Assembly (NCBI GenBank): GCA_009869945.1
Contig: WIXG01000092.1
Span: 1 to 64,000 of the forward strand
DNA from: Mesaphorura yosii
Lineage: Eukaryota > Arthropoda > Collembola > Poduromorpha > Tullbergiidae
Length of the DNA stretch: 64,000 nt
Reading direction: 5' to 3'
Shown here: positions 1 through 10,100 of the stretch, piece after piece
How the letters are laid out: each line of letters starts with the position of its first letter
Numbering within the stretch: position 1 is the first letter of the stretch
The notes under the pieces: generated by a model
What the model saw: the letters and a program-made list of their open reading frames with translations, nothing else
What the model was told of the DNA's origin: nothing
The model's database searches: none
Position numbers and translations under genes: made by a program

Positions 1-713
1 GTGCCCACCAATCACTTTCAAATTTGGGACACATGAGCGTACTTTTGGCAAAAAATTGAAGAAACTCAGGAGAGTTACTCATTGGAAAGATTGCATTTGC
101 ATATTGTTTATGTTGAGGTGATGATACCTCAATCAGACAATCACTATCCGAGGAATTGATGCACTCACAAGTGGAATTCTCAAATGCGAAGGCAGGTATC
201 AAGCCCTCACCAATACTTATATCAATTGTAATTAAATTTTATTGACATCAAATTCCTGATTCATTCGGAACATTGCATTTGCTAAACAGTTTGGATAAGT
301 TAATTGAATGATTTGATGAGTTTAAAAACGTGCCCAGTAAGGATACGTTGTCGTACTTGGACTTGTTCGAGTCTGAATTCTGAAAGTCATACTGCATAGG
401 AGCGCACTCTGAATTCAATGCAAATTAAAAGTAAAAGAGGAATATATTTTAAACTGTGACTGTAATTGTGATTCTTATTAAATGCCATGTTAAATATTCA
501 AAGGACTTAGAGAAATAAGAAATAAAGAACGGAATGAATGGAATGGAATTCAATTTACAGTTGACCTTTCTCTCGTATTATTTCGTACATTGCATCCTTT
601 TCTTATTCCTCTTCGTATAAGTCGTACAAATTTTAAGTTACCGGACGAATTTTGTTTATTGAAATTAATCAATTGGGAAGAAAGTTGTCATAGGTTACAT
701 ATAGACTAGACAG
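1..713. other. AT-rich gap, no gene seen
   Basis: No open frame of useful length, tRNA-like fold or recognisable motif was found. The stretch is AT-rich and has the look of intergenic or intronic animal DNA. Its right end probably holds the 3' untranslated region of the minus-strand ATPase gene: an ATTAAA hexamer on the minus strand lies about 55 bases beyond that gene's stop codon. Confidence 0.4.
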
Positions 714-772
714 TTTAATACATAAATCAGCGAGATTAAATAAATCCAGAATTAAAGGACTAGAGCAAACCC

Positions 773-3610
773 TTAATACCACTTCCTAAAGATTTTGATG
801 TACGCGAATTTGGCAAGCTGCGCCGCGGAGCAGTAGGCAAGTAGAACGAGAGCAGTGAAGACATACACTGTCCAATCGAGGTGGACAAAATCCAGATATG
901 TGGAAACACCTGGGATGTACGGTAGGGCCAACCCTACGCCCATGATCAGTACTGTCGTGCAGAGCAAGGGCAGGGCGGCGATCGATTGGACAAACGGGAT
1001 CCGTGGAGTTCGAATCATGTGGACAATGAGGGTTTGGGTGAGGAGTCCCACGGTGAACCAGGCCGTTTGGAAAAGGAGCACGTCGTGGTCGTTGTCCGCC
1101 GACTGGACTCCGTGGTAGTAGTACATAAACAGGAAAGTGCAAATGTCAAAAATGGAGGACCACGGGCCGATGAATACCATGAAAGTGAGGACGGAGCGCA
1201 TTGACCAGCGGTGAGGGACGGTAAGAAACTCCCGGTCCATATTGTCCCAGGGGATTGCGATCTGTGAAGTATCGTACAACAGATTCTGGGCGAGGATGTG
1301 GATGGGGAGCATGGGAACGAATGGCAACCAGGCGGAGGCGACCAAGACGGAGAACACGTTGCCGAAATTGGAAGAGACTGCCATGACAATGTACTTCATC
1401 GTGTTGCCGTAGGTTGTCCGCCCCTCCAACACCCCATCGGCCACGACCCCCAGGTCTTTCTCAAGCAAAATGATGTTGGCGGCATCACGGGCAATCTCCG
1501 TCCCGTTGTCCACCGAAATCCCAATGTCAGCCTCGGCAAGCGCCGGGGCGTCGTTGATTCCGTCGCCCAGGAATCCCACCACGTGGTCGGCCCGTTTCAA
1601 CGCCCGGACGATGTCAGCCTTCTGAAGTGGAGTCAGTTTGGAGAAAATCGTCCCACTCTCCGCCAGCGCGCCAATTTCGGTTTCTGAGGCGCCCTCAAGC
1701 TCCCAGGACTCCACCACGCGCCGCACGGGAAGTTGAATTTCTTGGCACACTTTACGGCAGACAGCAGCCGAATCTCCTGTCAGAACTTTGACCTCCACGT
1801 TGTGCTCCATCAGAGTCTTGAGAGCTGCGGCGGTGCACTGCTTGGGAGGATCCTGGAACACGAGGAACCCCGCGAATGTCATCTCAGTCTCGTCCGACTT
1901 GTTCAGCAAACTTTGAGCGCCGTCCTCCCCCACCCGTGCCATTCGCTTGAAAGCCACGGCAACCACTCTGAGTCCGTCCTCATTGAAGCTCGAATTTAGC
2001 CTCTGCACCTCGGCGCGAAATTCGCTGGTCAAAGGTGGGCACTCCGATTGGTCGGGCAAATCGAACACGGACTGACTCCCTGAAAGGTTAGCAGGTCTCG
2101 CAGGTTCTGAGTTGGATGATGCTGTTGGTGGTGGTGGGGCCAGGTACAGATTGGAGCAAATGCTCAGCATTTCGTCAACGGCTCCCTTGGAAACAAGAAG
2201 CCATGGTTCGTGAACGTCGCTGTCTGAGCTGAGGACGACACTCATTCGCCTTCGAAGGAAATCGAATGGAATTTCGTCGACCTTGCGGAAACCGGCGGCC
2301 GTCGCAGCTGCCGTCTCCTGAAAGCAAGCCACAACCGCCTCGTCCATCACGTTATCGAGACCCGACTGAAAAAACGAGTTGAGGAAACCAAGGCGCCCTG
2401 TCAGCACTGAAGACTGACCACGGAAATCCACGTGAGCCGTGAGTGACACGCAGTTTTCTGTGAGTGTGCCCGTCTTGTCTGTGCACAGCACGTCCATTCC
2501 ACCCAGATTGATAATGGAATCCATATTCTTCACAATACACTTCTTGCGGGACATGACGAATGCCCCTCTGGCCAACGTGGCGGAGACGATGACAGGTAGC
2601 ATTTCTGGAGTCAGACCAACGGCCACAGCGAGGCTGAAGAGGAAGGCGCCGTTCCAGTCTGAGTTGAGGAATCCCTGCAGGAGGAGAACGGGCGGAATGA
2701 GGCAGAGCATCGTCAGGAAGAAAATCCAAGAAATGCGGCGGACTCCGAGCTGAAACGCGTTTTGTGGCTGAGCTTTGGCCAACTGCTTTGCCATACTCCC
2801 AAAGTAAGTTGAGGGACCAGTGCGAAGTACGATGGCGGTGCCAGTCCCGGAAACGACCGATGTTCCCATGTAACACAGAGCGGGGTTGTCCAAATCCGCT
2901 CGAATAAGCGAGCCAAACTTACGTTCCACGCGAAGCCCAAACATGGCGCGCAATAAATTGGAACAGCGCTGGCGGCAGGAGGGCCGGTCTCCGGATAGAA
3001 GCTGCAGGTCGTCGTCGTCCATTGAAATGCTCAACGACAGGTCCGACTTGACGACACCTTTTTTCAGCCAGTTTGGTGGCGGCAGGTGGTCGGGTGCGTA
3101 CTTTTCGACCGGGATGGCCTCCCCAGTCAGGGAGGATTGTGACACGAGTAAATTTTTGGATTTGATCAGTTGGATGTCTGCAGGTACGAGAGAGCCAGCT
3201 GCCAGTTCAATCCAGTCACCAGGGACAAGATCCTCGATCGGAAGTTCTGTGGCCGTCGTTGGCTGGGTGATGGACGTCTCGTTTTCTCTCACCCCTAACC
3301 TAACCACACGAACGGTATGCATCACCAGCCGCCGGAGGCTCTGGGCCGCTCTGGCCGACTTGTACTCTTGCGTGAAGCGAATGGAGAAGGACGTGAGAAT
3401 CATTATGATCATCACGCACATGCCGGCAAAGTCGTCACTCAGCGCCGTAGCTGTGGCCAAGATCGCAAGGAGTATATTGAACGGATGGAAGAGAGCAAGG
3501 ACCAGAATTGAGTACCATGTCACCGCCCGATGAGTAGAAATCACGTTGGGACCAAATTGGCGGCGTAGGAACGTCGCCTCGGTCTCCGTCAAGGGTTTGG
3601 GAATCTCCAT
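773..3610 (-). CDS. P3B magnesium-transporting P-type ATPase, intronless
   Basis: A 945-codon uninterrupted gene. P3B ATPases such as bacterial MgtA move Mg2+ across a membrane using ATP. Diagnostic motifs in order (numbering from the ATG): the TGE actuator loop at ~162-164, GLTPEMLP at ~333-340, the phosphorylation motif DKTGTLTEN with Asp ~378, the nucleotide-site KGA at ~475, the hinge GDGINDAPAL from ~682, and the MgtA-specific QNLLYDTSQIAIPWDNMD from ~775. About ten hydrophobic segments are visible. Two insertions relative to bacterial relatives are likely: an acidic one near 185-240 and a Pro/Ser-rich one near 491-535. The start is the ATG at 3608-3610, in good context (ACCATGG); an in-frame GTG six codons upstream is unlikely to be used. 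No intron is present although neighbouring genes are spliced, and the frame is GC-richer than its flanks. Transfer from a microbe is inferred, not shown. Confidence 0.93.
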   Translation of the reverse strand: MEIPKPLTETEATFLRRQFGPNVISTHRAVTWYSILVLALFHPFNILLAILATATALSDDFAGMCVMIIMILTSFSIRFTQEYKSARAAQSLRRLVMHTVRVVRLGVRENETSITQPTTATELPIEDLVPGDWIELAAGSLVPADIQLIKSKNLLVSQSSLTGEAIPVEKYAPDHLPPPNWLKKGVVKSDLSLSISMDDDDLQLLSGDRPSCRQRCSNLLRAMFGLRVERKFGSLIRADLDNPALCYMGTSVVSGTGTAIVLRTGPSTYFGSMAKQLAKAQPQNAFQLGVRRISWIFFLTMLCLIPPVLLLQGFLNSDWNGAFLFSLAVAVGLTPEMLPVIVSATLARGAFVMSRKKCIVKNMDSIINLGGMDVLCTDKTGTLTENCVSLTAHVDFRGQSSVLTGRLGFLNSFFQSGLDNVMDEAVVACFQETAAATAAGFRKVDEIPFDFLRRRMSVVLSSDSDVHEPWLLVSKGAVDEMLSICSNLYLAPPPPTASSNSEPARPANLSGSQSVFDLPDQSECPPLTSEFRAEVQRLNSSFNEDGLRVVAVAFKRMARVGEDGAQSLLNKSDETEMTFAGFLVFQDPPKQCTAAALKTLMEHNVEVKVLTGDSAAVCRKVCQEIQLPVRRVVESWELEGASETEIGALAESGTIFSKLTPLQKADIVRALKRADHVVGFLGDGINDAPALAEADIGISVDNGTEIARDAANIILLEKDLGVVADGVLEGRTTYGNTMKYIVMAVSSNFGNVFSVLVASAWLPFVPMLPIHILAQNLLYDTSQIAIPWDNMDREFLTVPHRWSMRSVLTFMVFIGPWSSIFDICTFLFMYYYHGVQSADNDHDVLLFQTAWFTVGLLTQTLIVHMIRTPRIPFVQSIAALPLLCTTVLIMGVGLALPYIPGVSTYLDFVHLDWTVYVFTALVLLAYCSAAQLAKFAYIKIFRKWY

Positions 3611-3831
3611 GGTAACTCTGCTCTGCACTGAATTACATTAATTTTTAAATACACAGTTGACTTAGGTTTCACGTCTGTTTTCACAATAGATTCGATGCGT
3701 GAACCGGGCATCCGCCTTTAAATAGACAGCAATACACGCTATTGCCTTGGAGTTAGGCTAAGTTTGCTTGTTTGTGGTGATAAAAAATTATGAGGTTTAG
3801 TGGCCTGCCGTATGCCGATGTCCGCCCCATG

Positions 3832-4046
3832 CAGATTACTTAAAATGTCATTCGTGTGACGTTCTAAGTGAGTGTTAATTGGTAGTTGCAAATTGCAAAC
3901 TGCGTACTGCGTAGCTCCATATGATGCGATTCCAAGAAATATTTCGCATATTTCGCTCTAGTCTTTTCATAAATCCATGGAAATGCGATGTGTGATTGAT
4001 TAGCTATAGTGTCAATGACATTCAGCCTGTTTTTCAGATTTGCCGT
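3832..4046. repeat. Left copy of a ~215-bp direct repeat
   Basis: This stretch is repeated in the same orientation at about 5,012-5,222. Shared landmarks are a run reading GACGTTCTAAGTGAGTGT, a run reading TTTTCATAA then TCCATGGAA, and GCGATGTGTGATTGAT followed by AGCTATAG. The copies differ by many substitutions and small indels. The motif CCGCCCCATGCAG also occurs twice, just before and just after this copy. It probably belongs to an old dispersed or non-autonomous mobile element. Confidence 0.7.
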
Positions 4047-4161
4047 GTCTATATCCGCCCCATGCAGTGATGAGCTTTTGTTTACATAATTGGCAAGCAA
4101 ATGCTCCTCATCTCAAAGGAATTCAATGACGCAATTACAACCAATAAATTAATGTCTCCCA

Positions 4162-4870
4162 TGTTACAAGTATATGACCAAAAATAGAATCGCGATAAGT
4201 GATAGTCGTGCCCACTCAAAACACCCTAACGTCTTTTCATCATAAAAATACATATATACAAGAAACCACTGTTGCATATATAAAACATTGGTTAACTAAA
4301 AATGTTTCATATTCCATAACCTCAGCCTTGTCAAATTGTCAAAAATCTCTGACTATAAAAGGAAAGTCAGAAACTTGTAAAAAGTCAGTCGGGAACAGGA
4401 GTTCATAACGTACAGCAACTAATAAGCAGATAAGGAACAGCTGAAAATAGCAAGTATTATTCAGTCTGGACCCGTAATAGTTGTCAGAATCTCATAGCTA
4501 ATAATAATATTGTGTCGTGTGTAAAAAGGGACATAAAATAAATGGTGCATAAATAAACATTGTGAATTACATTTTCCAGTCTAGTGTGTTGCATCTGCAT
4601 TGCAACGAGCGATGATGTGATATTTAAATTAAGTCAGAGAGTCAGAGTCAGAAAGAGAGGGCAGTCGAGCAGTCAGTCGGTAGTCGGAGACAGAGTTGAA
4701 TAAAAGTCCAGTCTTTGCTTGTTCGCAAATATTCTCTGTGTCCGTGTCCGTCATTTATTCGCCTTTGTAGTTCATTTTCTTCGCCAATCGTCGTGCAGTA
4801 AGCCCTGTCGAATCCAGTAAGTCGTCCGAGAGTCCCTCGCGCGCGTCTTAGCTGCCAGCACACATTTTAT
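4162..4870 (+). mobile_element. Possible solo LTR or retroelement promoter
   Basis: Between the two direct repeats lies a stretch with LTR-like order: it opens with TGTTACAAG, has a TATA-type box (CTATAAAAGG, ~4,352), a following AGTCAGTCGG start-like motif, a GTCAGAG-rich stretch, an AATAAA polyadenylation signal near 4,697 and a CACACA end near 4,860. No open frame is present and I found no convincing target duplication or primer-binding site, so this is only a suggestion. An unspliced non-coding transcript is the main alternative. Confidence 0.22.
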
Positions 4871-5011
4871 TATAAGTGTCCTAATTTCTTAAACATCTCA
4901 CCTCTATGTGCATGCGTCGCATCGTCGCAACCACTACGTTCCAAAAATAACAAAATCAATGTTCGAAACCATTGTGCGAAATAAAGTGCGACAAATCTCA
5001 TCGAGATTAAG

Positions 5012-5222
5012 ACAGCAGATTACTTTAAATGTCGTTCGTCGGACGTTCTAAGTGAGTGTCGATTGGTATATGCAAAGTGCAAACTGCGTATGATGCGATT
5101 CCAAAAAAAATTCGCTCATTCGCACGCGCTGATCTTTTCATAATTCCATGGAATGCGATGTGTGATTGATAAGCTATAGCGACAATTACATTCCGCCTAG
5201 CATTAAATCGTGGATTTGCGGT
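5012..5222. repeat. Right copy of the ~215-bp direct repeat
   Basis: Direct-orientation partner of 3,832-4,046, about 1.18 kb away. It lacks a short piece present in the left copy (the GCGTAGCTCCATAT region), so the two copies have been evolving separately for some time. Confidence 0.7.
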
Positions 5223-5461
5223 GAGCCCTCCAGCGGGATATTATTAAATCTTACTCAGAAACTTTTCTGGATTATTTGACATGCAAGTGTGGTTGGCTTA
5301 ATCTTAGAAAGACGTAAGATCGATCGCGGAGATCCGGTTGGCGACAGCTGGAACCTGAAGGGAAATCCGGGATTGTTGGTTTGGCAATACATCGCGTTAT
5401 GCGTTTGCGATTTGGGGTTTCGTCCGGGATTCCAGTTAGTAGTTCCAGTTTACGACGATTT

Positions 5462-5758
5462 TCATAGGATACTCGTATGATGGTGCCGGTGGCCGTCGAT
5501 TTGGACCACCCAGACGCTGCCTGCTCCTGGATCGGGAGCTCGTTCACCGGGTTCCGTACTGTGTCTCCTCTTGACAAAATAGTAGGTCATCCATGCGGTG
5601 AGGAAGACGCCGATGAAGAGGACGACCAGACTGAGTATGGGCAGCATGATGCTCTGGTGGAATCTTTCGGGGCCTGAATCTCCTTCCGTGGTCAAAGCCA
5701 CGCCGTGTTCAGTGTCAGGGCAACAGCACGAGGTGGGGCCGGCGGTACTTGTACTTGA
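5462..5758 (-). CDS. Terminal exon of a membrane protein (partial)
   Basis: A 98-codon open frame from a good acceptor (TTCGTTAG, ~5,759) to a stop at 5,462. It encodes a short Cys/Ser/Thr-rich ectodomain with a CCC motif, one strong transmembrane helix (IMLPILSLVVLFIGVFLTAW) and a basic cytoplasmic stop-transfer sequence KRRH followed by a Pro/Gly/His-rich tail. This looks like the C-terminal end of a type I membrane protein whose earlier exons lie to the right, perhaps including the exon interrupted by the transposon at 6,677. An overlapping second frame also stays open to 5,272, so an alternative 3' end cannot be excluded. No family was recognised. Confidence 0.35.
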   Translation of the reverse strand, partial: SSTSTAGPTSCCCPDTEHGVALTTEGDSGPERFHQSIMLPILSLVVLFIGVFLTAWMTYYFVKRRHSTEPGERAPDPGAGSVWVVQIDGHRHHHTSIL

Positions 5759-6510
5759 CTAACGAACTTTGAATTGCGAAGATTGGCTTCAGGAGAACAA
5801 CTGAAAGTCGAAACTAGCAAACAACCAGTGAAAGTATAGGTTTAGGCAAGATTTCCAATTTCAAGCGCGCATTTCCCGTTATCAGTGGCCAATGCACTTT
5901 GTTATCGGTAAACAAACAAGAGCATTCGCATATTCCCAATACATTTCAACGCTCTGTTCAGTTTGTACTACTCAGCCAATGCATTCAATCCCGCCCAAGA
6001 AATATTGCGTGCCTAATTGAAATGATTGATTCTGATTAATTCTGAACATTTGCGTAGATCAGTTTAGTAAGCTGAATGATTTGATAGGTTTAGCATTTAG
6101 CAGTCGACGCAGTACCATTGGACCGACGGACGGACCATTCACATAAAGTAGCTTTCCGTACTTAATAATTCTCGAGTAATTCCCACTGGATAATGTAATA
6201 ACTTTGAGTTGAACTTTGATTGATTTCACGGAAGACAAAGGATCCTGCCAGGTTTGCCGATGGTTCCGGGGCCGGAATGCTTGGGTCAATTTCATTTATT
6301 CTCGTGAATTGTCAGACCCCGAGTACAGAAAGGTACAAATAAGCAGCCATGGGGCACTTTGAGACGCGTAAGAAATAGAAGAAAAAATGACTTCTTCGAC
6401 CAACTTCTAGTACAAATCTCTTCTCACGGACAGTGCAAGCGAATTCCGACCAAAGCAATATGGTTCCATTTTCAGGGGCCCACACGCTTACCCATTGATA
6501 CCCAACTTAC
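5759..6510. other. Gap, probably intronic
   Basis: AT-rich sequence between two candidate minus-strand exons. A minus-strand open frame at 6,059-6,295 has no convincing splice sites and no recognisable domain, so I do not call it. The gap is probably intron or intergenic DNA. Confidence 0.3.
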
Positions 6511-6676
6511 TTCGGACGGAGGATTTGGCCGAAACCCTTGGCAAAGTTGGTAGCTTCCTTTGAGTGCAAAGTGAATAGTCGCGTTCGACGATGTCGTCGA
6601 GTCCCGTCGTGGGCCACCCACGTGCTTCAAAATCCTCCGCTTGAGGCTCGTGGTCAGTTGGTTTTGTGGTGAAGAC
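6511..6676 (-). CDS. Host exon 3' part, cut by transposon
   Basis: Read on the minus strand, this stretch stays open from the transposon edge (VFTTKPTDHEPQ...) to a strong donor, GTAAGTTGG, just left of 6,511. With the transposon and one copy of its duplicated target removed, the frame runs without a stop into 14,028-~14,110 on the other side (…ELVAVAVTVFTTKP…), giving one exon-like frame of at least 85 codons. The peptide matches no family I know. If this is a real exon, the host gene is broken in this haplotype. The open frame and donor are seen; its coding status is inferred. Confidence 0.35.
6671..6676. repeat. Left target-site duplication GAAGAC
   Basis: Six bases directly outside the left inverted repeat. 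The identical GAAGAC lies directly outside the right inverted repeat at 14,022-14,027. A perfect match at both edges fixes the element's ends and suggests that the insertion is not old. Confidence 0.93.
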
Positions 6677-6961
6677 TATGAGGGGGTATCGAGGACAGTA
6701 TTCACAACATGTGTGCACCACCTCGCAATTCACGTACTTGAGCTGTATAACTGTTGCGTCACCTTCCAAACTATGATCTTGCATTACACAAATCATGATC
6801 TCGTATTGTACAACCCATGATCTTGCACAGCTAATGCAAGTACGTGCAAACTCAAACTTCTGCATTGCAAACACAGCACAGCATGCACAAACATGCAATC
6901 TTATGTACATTGTACATCAGCAGGAACCTGCTTTTATCACGAAGTTTATGCATAAAACGAG
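6677..6961 (+). repeat. Left terminal inverted repeat
   Basis: About 285 bp, matching the reverse complement of 13,737-14,021 at roughly 95% identity with a handful of substitutions. It contains three copies of ATGATCT starting at 6,773, 6,795 and 6,817, exactly 22 bp apart, then a series of short palindromes (GTACGTGC, GCATGC, TGTACATTGTACA-like). The iterated sites are good candidates for transposase binding. Confidence 0.93.
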
Positions 6962-7101
6962 AACTATCCCGCCAGAGCAAACAAAAGAATTCTGTGCGCA
7001 TAAACGATCTAAAAGCGTTTGCAGCTGTTAACTTGTTAATCTTCTAACGTCTAAATTGAAAGTGAACTTACCAAAAAGGTTTAATTTGGAGCAAAAAGAA
7101 A

Positions 7102-10100
7102 ATCGGATCCGATAGCATAGGGTCCCAACAGACATTGGGCAAAATGAGTGATAACCCCGAAGTACAAAGAGCACTGACAATGCTAACAGAGGCCACGTCA
7201 ATCATACGAAGGCAATCAGGTATGCCAAATAAACGATATATTGTGGTTAATCTCGTATCTTCAGCACATATTTCTAATGATAGGATCTGGATATGATTCG
7301 ACATCAGGCATGCCGAGAACTGCCCAAACTACACCAGACAGAGTAGCGGAGCTGAGGAATTTATTCCAGCCGTACAATATCACTGGACGGATCCGTCCTG
7401 GTACCTCTGCAGCAGTAAGGGGCCAGCAAAGACGGCAAAACCCACCTCGGCCATGGAGTAACAGAGTTTTCTGTCTGAACGATCCTCATACCACAATGAC
7501 GCCTACGATTCCAATAAAAATGCAACTGCAAAACATGGGCCTAGGACTCGAGATGGTGCAGCTTGGTAAGTAGTGCCGCCCACTTACTTGTTAATGGCCC
7601 ACAATTGATAGGGTAATTCGTTGCCTGCAGACATGAATAGTGGCGCGGATGTGTTGGAGTCCGCGATTAGGGCCACGTTTCCAAAGCTCGATGGGAAACC
7701 ATTTGAGCTCCTACGAGCATTAAGCGGTGGAGACAATAAGCCTCTCATTCGCGTCTCTGTGACCCACGAAATTCCACCCGTCGCCTACCTGACATCAATT
7801 ATTCGTCGTGGAACAATCTACGTTCGCCCTAAAGAACCTTTAATGATCTTAATGGTGAACTTGATTTTGAAACTTAATTGGGCTCAACTAATAAGTGCTT
7901 TTGATACAGAATGATCAATCTGATAATTTGGATGGTACGGCAGCTAACTCTGGATCCAGAGGACAGCAAACACAAGAACAGGAGGTGGGGATTGATATGG
8001 GGGGTTTTGATGCGGCAAGCTCTGAGTCCGTTGCTTTTGGAAATAATGCCTCTGAGCCAGTACCTGCAATTAATTCCAATATTGACCGTAATGAGCCCAT
8101 CCAGGGTACGTCTAGAGCTCTCTATGCGGAAATACAAATGGACGATCAAAATACAATTGGTAATACGATTGATTGGATTGTCCCCAAACAATTAGCTTCA
8201 TGCACTTTCAAGTATTTGATAACTATATTTTAATTAATATAGAGTTTGCCACCCTAGACGAATTTCGGGCTGGTAAAATTCGTGGGCACAGTGGTGCTCA
8301 AGTAATTCATGTGCGTCGAGAAGATTTCACGACAGAAGTGGTGGGCCAATATTTGAAAGGATCCATTAATCTTTACAAAGAACCGAATATTTTTTTCTCT
8401 GGAGAACCAGGTATTTCGTGGGCGTAATATGAGTCAGGACCCTCACATTAACTGCGTTACCTCTTTTAGGAAGGGATTTTGGTGCGCTGAGAAGAGAATA
8501 TTTCCATGAAGGAATTAATGCAATCACTAATGGCAAATATGATGGCAGATTTCCAATATTTGATGGTGAGATAGACCATAAGCTACCCTCAACTAATGCA
8601 GCACTCCTACGTGGTTCAATTTTTGAAGCAGTTGGGAAGTTCATGGTGCATTCAATCATTCATACTGGTAAGATACAGCTAAACAAATTAGTGAAGCCAC
8701 AGTTATACCAGTTTAATATGTAGGGATTGGCTGCATTGGATTAAGTGATGCAATGGTGGAGTACCTCACGTCGAACTCCGTTTCTACGAACACATCGTTC
8801 GCGATGAACCTAAACGACGTGACCCAACACGAGGTCCGTCAAGCACTTATGGCGGTCAGTCCCTTGTATCCAAAATCAGTCACACACACTAGCTGAATTC
8901 ATTTTCTAAATTAAACTGGATTAGATAAATAATTGGGAAGGACAAGCGCCGGATCCGGATGTTCTAAGAAACATTCAAGACGTGGCGTGGGATTCTGGGT
9001 ACGAAGTTGGCATTCTTTTCGAAAATCGGATCATGGCGGCTCAGCATATTCTATACCACCATGTAGTTGAAAAAAGAAGACCACAGCTGGACGCAATCAA
9101 AATTGCATTTCTGGAATCTGGCCTGACAAAATTTCTATCTGATAGGCCTTACCTAGTTTCCGGAGCATTTCCACAACACAAGGATTTGTTGATTCCAGCG
9201 AACTTGGTTTTCCAGAAGATTGAGTTTTTTGGCGAAGAAACTTCTAGGCATCTTTTGGAAACCCTTAAGAACTATATTTTGGAAATTACTCCAGGTATGG
9301 CCTAGAACTTGGCGATAGAAGTGATATACATTTTCCTAACTCCCCAGTGGTGAATATCATTAGACGGAGAAAGGTCCAAGCAAATTTTGATGGCATGGAC
9401 GGGCTGGCCCTTGCTGCCTGAAGGGTCACTCATTTTCAAGGTGGAGGACGATGTGGACTTTGTCGTGCATGCTTGCACCAATGAGATGATTGTTCCTTCC
9501 AGTTGGAAAGCAGATGACCTCCGGCACACCTTCAACATACTTTTTGATCATGGAGCCGCTGGTTTTGGAGTTGTATAATTTAGGGCAAATACTATACCTA
9601 AACTTGATCAAGTAAAGATTAAATAAATTTATTGCCGCAAATAAATTCAGTCATCACTCGTCCATTGCTTGATTGGCTTGTAATAAGCACTGCAGTGCTT
9701 GCTCGAATAGATCACACCCGAATAATTCTGACGGAGCTAATGGATCCGTTGTACTGAGTCGGCGAAGTTCTGCCGAGGTAAAGTCACCAATGTCTTGAAC
9801 TGTAGTTATGGAGTCCTGGTCGTCAAACATATTCAAATCTTCCAACTGATCACAAGTAAAGTGTAGGTCGGTGCCGTAAACCTGCAGTAGAATTTTGAAA
9901 AGCTAAATAGTTAATTGTTATTATTTTCAAATGGCAAATGAAATTTACCTGATCAATAGGCAGATCTGCTTCGGGTGGCGAAATGTGTAGCAGCATGAGT
10001 TGATTTGGCGTCTTGTTGCGTTCTGTTGATAATGGGTGGCAATTCCAGCCGTCCCGAAATTGGTCAAGATGTCGCTGAATTCTTGGAACGAATATCCATT

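Noticed and set aside
2886..3533. Plus-strand 215-codon open frame opposite the ATPase
   Set aside because: It is a shadow of the conserved minus-strand coding sequence.
773..3610. Bacterial contamination as the source of the ATPase gene
   Set aside because: Flanks are AT-rich animal-type sequence with repeats, there are no adjacent bacterial genes, and spliced genes follow on the same contig. It cannot be excluded without reads, but transfer is the simpler reading.
6488..6910. Minus-strand 140-codon open frame
   Set aside because: Its first half reads through the transposon inverted repeat; only the part outside the element may be host coding.
9302..9420. Apparent frameshift in the HECT gene's last exon
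   Set aside because: Using the CCCCAG acceptor gives an early stop, but the acceptor TATCATTAG just downstream keeps phase and restores the full HECT C-lobe, so the gene is intact.
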